Source: Chloroflexota bacterium (GTDB lineage Bacteria > Chloroflexota > Limnocylindria > Limnocylindrales > CSP1-4). From it: a stretch of 6,196 bases of DNA. Under the pieces are notes generated by a model, which saw only the letters and a program-made list of their open reading frames with translations, was not told the origin of the DNA and ran no database searches. The position numbers were made by a program, and so were the translations under genes. Below, in pieces: positions 1 through 5,500 of the stretch. The stretch is taken from NCBI GenBank assembly GCA_021790715.1, contig JAJYGK010000105.1:1-6196 (forward strand). Reading direction: 5' to 3'. Numbering within the stretch: position 1 is the stretch's first letter; each line of letters opens with the position of its first letter.

Positions 1-149
1 ACATCCTCGACCAGGTGGTCGCGGGAGTGCGGTCGTCGTGCACGTACGCCGGCGCCCGGACGATCTCCGAGTTCCACGAGCGGGCCCTGGTGGGCATCCA
101 GAGCGCCGCCGGCTACGAGGAGGGCCGGCCCCAGCCCGTGTCCTGGTAG
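1..149 (+). CDS. guaB1: GuaB1-family IMP dehydrogenase/GMP reductase-related protein, C-terminal fragment
   Basis: Only the last 48 residues are present. The frame is read from base 3 to the TAG at 147-149, and the 5' part lies outside the window. The visible tail contains RSSCTYAGARTISEFHERA followed by VGIQSAAGYEEGRP. This matches the C-terminal signature of the IMPDH/GMPR superfamily, where an R-S-x-x-T/S-Y-x-GA segment comes after the phosphate-binding and flap regions, in the form typical of the GuaB1 branch of actinobacteria and relatives. Family members are cytosolic TIM-barrel enzymes acting on IMP or GMP with NAD(P). Mycobacterial GuaB1 has been reported to act as a GMP reductase. 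The catalytic Cys loop and any CBS domains are not in view, so the exact reaction cannot be read here. The gene ends 67 bp before the next start on the same strand, so co-transcription with it is possible. Confidence 0.85.
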   Translation, partial: ILDQVVAGVRSSCTYAGARTISEFHERALVGIQSAAGYEEGRPQPVSW

Positions 150-176
150 GGGCGGCGTCCGTCGCCACGGGGCGGG

Positions 177-182
177 TACGTT
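177..182 (+). promoter_or_regulatory. Weak candidate -10 element (TACGTT) upstream of the 208-aa gene
   Basis: TACGTT fits the TANNNT pattern of a sigma70-type -10 box. It lies in the 67-bp gap after the guaB1 stop and would start transcription near 189, about 28 nt before the ATG at 217. No convincing -35 hexamer lies 16-18 bp upstream, and the rest of the gap is almost pure G/C. Read-through from guaB1 is an equally good explanation for expression of the next gene. Confidence 0.2.
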
Positions 183-216
183 CGGGGGATGCCGCCGGGC
201 GGCGCGCGGGCCCAGC

Positions 217-843
217 ATGTCCCGAGCCATGGACGGTGAAGGGGGTGCTCCGCGGCTGTGCCTGGCGCTGGAGCGCCGGGGAGAGGACATCTTCGAGCCG
301 GGCTACGTGGCCGAGGCGCCGCTCGTCCGCTTCGTCGCCTACACCACCCGCGAGCGCGTCTCCGGGTGGGTCCGCCTCCACGCCGATCGGCTGACGGACC
401 TGCTGAACGCACACGACGAGCTGGAGCTCCTCGAGCCGTCGGTCGAGGATGTCCTGACCGGAACGACGCGGGCGGCCGACCAGCTGGTCGTCCGGCGCTC
501 CGACCTGGTCGCGGTGGCCGTCAGCGGCCCGCGGGGCGACGCGTCGCGCCGGCGGGCGACCCGCACGTATGCGCTCGCCGCACAGGCCGGCCGCCTGCTC
601 ATCGCCGGACTGCTCCACGCGCCGGTCGGCGCCGATCCCCTGGCGGACTTCCACGCGCGCCCGCCGATGGTGCCTCTCACGGATGCCTGGATCGAGTTCT
701 GGCTCGACGGTCGTCGGCGGCTCGACCTGTCGACGGGGACGCTGGTGGTCAACCGCCCGCGGCTCGACTCGGTCCGGCTCGTCCGCGTCAGCGAGCTGGC
801 GGAGGGCCTCCTGTCCGCGAGCGCGCCTCCGGTCTCCGCCTGA
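217..843 (+). CDS. Hypothetical protein with two copies of a small beta-rich domain
   Basis: This is a 208-aa protein of unknown biochemical role. No signal peptide or membrane segment is visible, so it is probably cytosolic. Two segments share one layout. Residues 47-102 begin with RVSGWVRLHADRLTDLLN and end with DQLVVRRSDLVAV. Residues 126-190 begin with RLLIAGLLHAP, pass through DPLADFHARPPMVPLTDA, and end with GTLVVNRPRLDSVRLV. The shared order is a G-containing strand, a D-x-L-x-D-x-(L/F) segment, an LxPx strand region, then an LVV(R/N)R-x-x-(L/I)-x-x-V closing strand. This layout resembles short bacterial domains of unknown function in the style of DUF6812, a family name given from memory and not checked. 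The ATG at 217 has no good Shine-Dalgarno sequence, and the ATG at 229 is an alternative start. The last 56 bp overlap the convergent oxidoreductase gene. High third-position GC and a balanced composition support a real gene. Confidence 0.8.
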   Translation: MSRAMDGEGGAPRLCLALERRGEDIFEPGYVAEAPLVRFVAYTTRERVSGWVRLHADRLTDLLNAHDELELLEPSVEDVLTGTTRAADQLVVRRSDLVAVAVSGPRGDASRRRATRTYALAAQAGRLLIAGLLHAPVGADPLADFHARPPMVPLTDAWIEFWLDGRRRLDLSTGTLVVNRPRLDSVRLVRVSELAEGLLSASAPPVSA

Positions 844-1474
844 CGAGCCGGGCGAGCGCGGCGAGGGCCCGCCAGCCGACCCAGAGGGCGACGAGCTGGT
901 AGACGATCCACGCCCGGCCGCCGGGATCGAGTGGCCCGGCCGCGATGCCCGTGGGGCGGATCCGCACCAGGGGGAGGCCCTCCATGCGGCGCGACAGCTC
1001 GTCGTCCGGGGCCGTCCGCGGGTCGACGCCGAGTGTCGCCCGCCCGATGAGGCCGAGCGCGAGCGTCAGGGCACGCCCGGCCCGCAGCCGCTCGCCGGGA
1101 TCCGTGACCACCTCGGCCACGCCGGTGAACGATCGCCCGGGGAGCACGACCTCCACGTGCGGATCGGAGGCGATGTTGCGCAGCCACTGGGTCGCGGGGC
1201 CGAAGCCGGCCCAGACGTAGACGGCGCCCTCCGAGATCGCGTATCCGAGCGGTGCCTCGCGGATCATGCCGCTGTGTCGTCCGCGCGTGCGGAGGATCGC
1301 CATGTACCCCGTGAGCGGCAGCGACCAGAACGGCGCGAGCCCGGCGTGGAGCACGGGCAGGGCGAGGCGCCTGTTCAGGACCAGGAACGCGCGGTGCAGA
1401 CCCGGCAGCATGCGCGACATGCGCGGTCCGTACGGAAGCGCCGTCTCGCCCGCCGACGCGCGATCGTCCGCCAT
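788..1474 (-). CDS. Deazaflavin (F420)-dependent nitroreductase-family oxidoreductase with hydrophobic C-terminal tail
   Basis: This 228-aa protein belongs to the flavin/deazaflavin split-barrel family (Ddn/FDOR type). Residues 59-110 carry the family signature: LRTRGRHSGMIREAPLGY, then a strand with AVYVWAGFG, then a W-L-R-N-I-x-x-x-P-x-V block in the place of the usual W-Y-x-N-L-x-x-x-P segment. Members characterised in mycobacteria use reduced F420 to reduce quinones, nitroimidazoles or other acceptors. The native acceptor here cannot be read from sequence. Residues 22-60 (LHRAFLVLNRRLALPVL and following) match the usual N-terminal helix that packs on or near the membrane in this family. 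Residues 188-211 (AWIVYQLVALWVGWRALAAL) form an extra hydrophobic segment after the barrel, followed by an Arg-rich tail, which suggests membrane anchoring. The chosen ATG has a strong GGAGG six nt upstream. The ATG at codon 19 is less likely. The 3' end overlaps the convergent gene by 56 bp. Confidence 0.88.
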   Translation of the reverse strand: MADDRASAGETALPYGPRMSRMLPGLHRAFLVLNRRLALPVLHAGLAPFWSLPLTGYMAILRTRGRHSGMIREAPLGYAISEGAVYVWAGFGPATQWLRNIASDPHVEVVLPGRSFTGVAEVVTDPGERLRAGRALTLALGLIGRATLGVDPRTAPDDELSRRMEGLPLVRIRPTGIAAGPLDPGGRAWIVYQLVALWVGWRALAALARLVRRRPEARSRTGGPPPAR

Positions 1475-1582
1475 CCGTGCCCTCCCTCCCGACGTCGTCC
1501 CGACCCGCCTGCGGCCGCGGCCGTCGCAATCACCCCGGTGGTGCGACCACGGCGAGCCCCGCGACGATGGAGCCCGGCGCCG
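1475..1582. other. 108-bp intergenic gap between the DUF302 and oxidoreductase genes
   Basis: Both flanking genes run leftward. Besides the Shine-Dalgarno sequence, the gap holds a short inverted repeat at 1538-1550 (GTGGT, 3-nt loop, ACCAC) and a GCGGCCGC block at 1511-1518. A TTGCGA hexamer on the minus strand (1529-1524) has no matching -10 box at the right distance. I see no clear promoter or terminator, so read-through from DUF302 into the oxidoreductase remains plausible. Confidence 0.4.
1481..1490 (-). promoter_or_regulatory. Strong Shine-Dalgarno sequence for the oxidoreductase gene
   Basis: On the minus strand this reads GGGAGGGAGG, ending 6 nt before the ATG at 1474. It contains two overlapping GGAGG cores and is by far the best ribosome-binding site in the window. 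It fixes the start of the 228-aa protein at 1474 rather than at the internal Met codon 19. Confidence 0.75.
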
Positions 1583-2002
1583 TCATCGCGGCTCCGACAG
1601 TGCCGCCCCGACGAGCCCGGCGACGCCGGCAAGCGGCCCGATGCCGTCGGCCGACAGCCCGTACCGTGCCGCCAGGAATGCCGGGTCCTGGTAGCTCACG
1701 AACGTGCCGCCGCCGGCGTCCTCCCGGACCAGGACGCGCAGCGGCAGCTCGAGCGCGAGAAGCGGTGCCTCCAGCATCGGCGGCGTGCCGGCGCGCGGGC
1801 TGCCGAAGACGAGGACCGTGGCAGCCGGCATCGTCATGCCGACGGCGCGGGCGTTGGCGGCGTGGTCGAAGCGCGCGAACATCGTCAGGCCCCGGCGCGC
1901 GATCTCCGCCTCGAGTCGTGCAACCGTCTCGGGCGCGGAGTACGGGCTCGGCCGGGTGATGACGCCGTCCGCGCGGAGCGGGTCGGCAGGTTCGCTGCTC
2001 AT
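1583..2002 (-). CDS. DUF302 domain-containing protein
   Basis: This 139-aa protein is covered almost entirely by one DUF302 domain (about residues 13-118). Diagnostic blocks are MFARFDHAANARAVGM (residues 41-56), TVLVFGSPRAGTPPM (62-76), the P-LLALELPLRVLVRED segment (80-95), and FVSYQDPAFLAARYG (101-115). DUF302 proteins are small alpha/beta proteins of unsettled function. They often occur alone or fused to other domains, and several sit near redox or metal genes. There is no signal peptide or membrane segment, so it is likely cytosolic. The start is the ATG at 2002-2000. It overlaps the stop of an upstream short frame (ATGA, shared bases 1999-2002), which suggests translational coupling. 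A TAGTGT sequence lies 6 nt before the ATG and could instead drive a leaderless transcript. The oxidoreductase gene follows 108 bp downstream on the same strand, compatible with a shared operon but not proving one. Confidence 0.9.
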   Translation of the reverse strand: MSSEPADPLRADGVITRPSPYSAPETVARLEAEIARRGLTMFARFDHAANARAVGMTMPAATVLVFGSPRAGTPPMLEAPLLALELPLRVLVREDAGGGTFVSYQDPAFLAARYGLSADGIGPLAGVAGLVGAALSEPR

Positions 2003-2142
2003 CGGGCAACACTACCGTCGGGCCCGGCGTCCTGCCGGGCGATCGGGACGGCGGGCGGTGGCGTGCGGGCGGTCCCGGACTCCTCCCACTCGTCGAAGCG
2101 GGTCGCGGTCCGCCGTCCGGACGGGCACGTCACGAGCCGCAC
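1999..2142 (-). CDS. Possible small protein (about 47 aa) coupled to DUF302
   Basis: This short frame is not recognised as any family. Read from the GTG at 2142 it begins VRLVTCPSGRRTATRF and continues DEWEESGTARTPPPAV, ending at a TGA that shares bases with the DUF302 start (ATGA, 4-bp overlap). Thirty-eight of the last 44 codons end in G or C. The same frame upstream of about 2150 shows more A/T at third positions, so the coding-like signal begins close to the proposed start. AGGGGG lies 9 nt upstream of GTG 2142. A second GTG at 2133 (44 aa) has GGAGG 11 nt upstream. One Cys (C6) and two Trp/Glu-rich positions are visible, and no membrane segment is present. It could be a real coupled small gene or a chance open frame in GC-rich DNA. 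The overlap geometry and the sharp start of codon bias favour a real gene only moderately. Confidence 0.4.
   Translation of the reverse strand: MRLVTCPSGRRTATRFDEWEESGTARTPPPAVPIARQDAGPDGSVAR
2009..2014 (-). promoter_or_regulatory. Candidate leaderless -10 element (TAGTGT) for DUF302
   Basis: On the minus strand TAGTGT fits TANNNT and ends 6 nt before the ATG at 2002. That is the spacing expected when transcription starts at the A of the start codon, as in leaderless mRNAs common in actinobacteria and some other high-GC phyla. The AT-rich codons GGT AGT GTT stand out in an otherwise GC-saturated stretch. No Shine-Dalgarno sequence precedes this ATG, and no clear -35 box is visible. The element lies inside the proposed small upstream gene, so the two readings compete, or both operate. 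Confidence 0.35.
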
Positions 2143-2229
2143 GGCCTCCGGCCCCCTACCGTCTCGAGCAGTCGCGGAGACGACCTCCGGCGCTGGCGCC
2201 GCGGACGCGTCCGGCCCACCCTCCAGCGC
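2143..2229. other. Divergent intergenic region
   Basis: This is the gap between the leftward small ORF/DUF302 group and the rightward 92-aa gene. It should hold at least one promoter for each direction. The only AT-containing candidate is TACCGT on the plus strand at 2157-2162, about 67 bp before ATG 2230, with no good -35 partner. A GGCGC-TG-GCGCC inverted repeat near 2189-2200 has a loop too short to form a useful hairpin. Nothing here is strongly supported as a regulatory site. Confidence 0.25.
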
Positions 2230-2508
2230 ATGGCCGCATTGCCCGTCCCGGTCCCTCGCGACGATGCCGCACGGCTGTGCGCGGAGATCCGTGCCGAACT
2301 GCACGGGCGCTGGTGGCGGCCGGCGGCCTGGACGTGCGCCTGGTGCGACGATCTGAGCCGGGGCGATCCGGCCCTGCGACGGTTCGCACTCGCCGGCGCC
2401 ACTCCCGGGTGCGGCCTGGTGAACGCGCGCTGGCGGGCGTTGCGGGACGCCGGGGGAGCGGTGCAGCTGCCGTGGGCGCCGCAGGCGAAGCCGCCGGGAG
2501 CCCGGTAG
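2230..2508 (+). CDS. Small hypothetical protein with a CxxC motif
   Basis: This 92-aa protein is not recognised as a named family. Its composition is balanced and protein-like, with five Trp residues, while the opposing minus-strand frames are Arg/Pro-rich and low in complexity. It has a predicted helix at residues 11-25 (DDAARLCAEIRAELHG), then WWRPAAWTCAWCDDLSRGDP (28-47) with a CxxC pair at C36/C39, then GATPGCGLVNARWRAL (56-71) with C61. C17, C36, C39 and C61 could bind a metal such as zinc, or form a redox pair, but this is inference. No signal peptide or membrane segment is visible. The ATG at 2230 has no clear Shine-Dalgarno sequence. A hairpin follows 8 bp after the stop, in the convergent gap with the macroglobulin gene. 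Third codon positions are mostly G/C, supporting real coding. Confidence 0.65.
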   Translation: MAALPVPVPRDDAARLCAEIRAELHGRWWRPAAWTCAWCDDLSRGDPALRRFALAGATPGCGLVNARWRALRDAGGAVQLPWAPQAKPPGAR

Positions 2509-2516
2509 CACGAACC

Positions 2517-2537
2517 GGTGCCGGCGCCGCCGGCACC
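2517..2537. terminator. Hairpin in the convergent gap, probable bidirectional terminator
   Basis: This is a perfect inverted repeat: GGTGCCGGC (2517-2525), loop GCC, GCCGGCACC (2529-2537). It sits in the 33-bp gap between the stop of the plus-strand 92-aa gene (2508) and the stop of the minus-strand macroglobulin gene (2542). The 9-bp all-matched, very GC-rich stem would be stable on either strand. No T-run follows on either side, so it is not a classical intrinsic terminator. In high-GC bacteria such U-less hairpins between convergent genes commonly mark transcript ends. Confidence 0.6.
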
Positions 2538-2541
2538 CCCC

Positions 2542-5500
2542 TCAGCGGATCGTCAGCGTGCCGGACGGTGTGAGCGCCATCCGTTCGGGTGCGTCGGTCC
2601 GCTGGACGACCGCGGGCTCCCAGACGTACGTCCCGGCCGTGATGACGCTCGCGCGGTAGCGCGGCGGGCGGCCCGGATCGCAGACGCAGAACTCGACGCG
2701 CTGGCCCTGGACCAGCCACGGCCACGTGTACGCGTCGGCATCCACGGGTGGGTTCGGGACCCACGCCCGCGGCACGAGGCCGGAGGGCGCGATCTCCGTC
2801 ACGCGGTAACAGCCGCTCGTCCGGATGCCGGTGACGGTGAGCGGCAGCGTGACGTCGACCGTCGCGTCGGCGGGGACGGCGCCCGCCGGCGACACCACGC
2901 GCGAGATGCCCAGGTCGGGATCGCGCGAGACCGCGTCCGGCCGGAGCGGCTCGCGCCAGGCCGCCGTGACGACGACGTCGCCGCGCACGATCCCGGCCGT
3001 GAACGACGCGCGCTGGGCGGCGGTCACCTGGATGGACCAGCTCCCGCCCGGCCGCAGGTCGTGTTCCGTCAGCGTGCCGCCCACGGTGACGGCGAACGTG
3101 GCCGCGGTCCCCGTGGTGCGGGCGAGCGCTGCCCGAGCGAACGCCAGCTGCTGGAGGTTCGTGAGCACCGTCGAGCCCGGGTTCGCCTCCACGTATGCCT
3201 CCGCGGCCGCGCCGACGCGGTCCCCGAGCGAGGCAGCGAGGACCGCGAAGAGCGCCGTCGTGTCGGCGATCTCGGATGGGTCGGCGGAGATCCGCAGGCG
3301 GACGTAGCGCCCGTACTGCTGCCCGTAGCGGCCCAGCAGGTCCGTCGCGATCGCGCGGGCGGCCGGATCGTCGCCGAGGGCGGCGAGCCCCAGGCCCGCG
3401 AACAGCAGCATGCGTGGCGAGGCGTCCGGGGCAGCTGCCGCCGATTCGAGCTCGGCCATCACGGGTGTGCCGAGCGCCGCCAGCCCGACCAGGGCGAGCA
3501 GCCGCTGTTCGGGCGTCACGGACCGGTCGGAGCGGATGTGCGTGAGCGCATCGCCGAGCGGCCACACCTCGAACCCTTCGAACGCGGACGGCGCCGCCAA
3601 CAGGACGCGCGCCGTCAGCTCGAGGTCGCCGGACGCATACGGCAACAGCGCGACGAGCTCGAGCGGCGACTCGTCGGTCCTGTCTGCCGCCGCCCCGATG
3701 GGCGCCGCGGCGAGGTACCGGGCGGCGTCGAATGACGCGGGCGGGGCGTCGACCGTCAGTCCGGGGAAGTACCGTGCGAGCAGGTCGCGTGCCTCGAGCG
3801 CCGCCAGCGCCTGGTCCACCCGCGGGCCGTCGCCCCACGCCAGCGAGCGGAGGAGGGGCAGGAACGAGCCCCGACCCGCGTCCGAGAAGGTGTACGTCGT
3901 GACGTCGTCGCCGCCGGCCGGCATGAACGACCGCCCGAGCGGCTGGGACGACGTGCGCTCGCGGGTCGCGCGGGAGGCGACCACCGTGAACGTCCGCACG
4001 ACGCCGTCGCCGAGGCGGCGGGCGCCGCTCCCGGCGCTGGCCGTGACCGTCACCCGCTGCGTCCCCTCGCGGACGGCCGGGAGCTGCACGGCGGTCTCCG
4101 CGAACGCCGGCGCGGTCACCGTCCGCGCCGCCATCCCGAGCGTCGTCGAACTGACGGTGTACGTGACGGTCTGCCCGCTCGCCAGCGCATCCCCGTAGGA
4201 CCTCAGGCGCACGGCCGGCCGGTCGCCTGCGACGTATTCGCTCGCGAGCGTCGCCTCGACGAAGAAGGGCAGCGAGACCGTGATCCGCCCCGACGCGGAG
4301 CCCGCGTGCATGTCGCCCGTGAAGGCATACGCGGTGACGTGCCATTGCGTGAGGTCGTCCGGCAGGCGGAACCTGACGTGCGCGTGTCCGTCCGCGCCGG
4401 CGGAGACCGACCCGAAGAAGGCCGCGTCGCGGAAGTCGTCCCGCAGCTGGGTGCCCCCGCCGCCCGCCGTGGATCCGCCGCCTCCCCCGGAGATCCCGTC
4501 CGGGTACTGGTGCGAGCCACGGCTGATCCGCATGCCCGACGGCAGTGCGGCGTAGATGTCGTACAGCGGGTCTCCGTCGCGGGCGGCGTACATGTCGTAC
4601 AGCTTCTGATCCACGGCCGTGACGATCACCGTGGCCGCCGCGGGCGTTCCGTCGGACGAGCGGGCAACCGCGACGTCGACCGTGGCCGCGTCGCCCGGGC
4701 GGTAGATCGAGGCCGTCGGCGCGACCGTGACGTCGAGCGCCCGGTCCTCGGTGTCGAAGCGGGCCCAGTAGCTGTCGCTCGCCACGAGGTAGGTCGTCCC
4801 CGTGAAGCGGACACCGGTCACCACCAGGTTGGGGACGGCGGACTCATCGAACCGCGTCGTGAACGTGGGGGAGTGCCGGACGACGGCCTCGCGCAGGCCC
4901 CGCCGCTCGACGAGGAACAGGTACGCGTTGGGGGCGCTCGTGGGGTACGGGCCGCTGTCGTCGCGGAGGACCAGGTCCACGGAGTCGCCCACGCTGTAGT
5001 CGGGGCTGCCGTCCGGCCGGTCGTCCTCGACGTACGGCCGCACGACCTCGGACCTGCGGTATGCCGCGGGCTCCGTGCCGCCCTCGCTCCGCCACGCCTC
5101 GACGGTGTCCAGGCCCGTGCGACCCGCGCCGTCCGGTGCCGAGAGGGTGATCGTGCACGAGGTGATCCGGCCGTCCGTGACGGGGACCGAGAGCGCGACG
5201 TGCCCGGCGGCGTCGGACGTCAGCGGTCGCGTGCCGAGGTCGACGTTCCGGGTGGCATAGTCGTAGACCGGCACGACCCGCTTCGTCACGAAGTCGTAGG
5301 TCTGCCCCGCCCGGGTGGCGACCTCGTAGTGGCCGACGAGGTCCACGGTGACCGGGCTGCCGGCCGCGGGGCCGGCGCGCGACGGGTTGCGCGTGGAGTC
5401 GTCGTAGAGATCCCCGTCTGCGCCGTACCAGCGTTCCGCCGCCGCGAGGTCCCGGCGATACGCGGTTCCGGTCAGGGAGACGGTCCCGTCGACGAACTGC

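Noticed and set aside
189..239. Leaderless mini-ORF (ATG at 189, 6 nt after TACGTT)
   Set aside because: It encodes only 16 residues (MPPGGARAQHVPSHGR) with no coding signal, and it overlaps the start of the 208-aa gene in another frame.
339..1529. Long minus-strand open frame (396 aa) spanning the hypothetical gene and the oxidoreductase
   Set aside because: The translation is Arg/Pro/Ala-rich and low in complexity, and it runs across two recognised genes in other frames. It is an artefact of few stop codons in GC-rich DNA.
1524..1529. TTGCGA on the minus strand as a -35 box for the oxidoreductase
   Set aside because: No -10-like hexamer lies 16-18 bp downstream, where the sequence is pure G/C.
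1538..1550. GTGGT-GCG-ACCAC inverted repeat as a terminator or operator
   Set aside because: The stem is only 5 bp with no U-tract or repeat partner. This is expected by chance in such sequence.
569..2356. 595-aa plus-strand open frame
   Set aside because: It lies antisense to the oxidoreductase and DUF302 genes, which show family motifs. The composition is Arg/Gly/Pro-biased and no domain is recognisable.
2518..3735. 405-aa plus-strand open frame antisense to the macroglobulin gene
   Set aside because: It is Arg-rich with no motif, and is explained by codon bias of the real gene on the other strand.
2156..4345. 729-aa minus-strand open frame
   Set aside because: It shadows the macroglobulin gene in a shifted frame and is dominated by Arg and Ala. 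The other frame has clear A2M domains.
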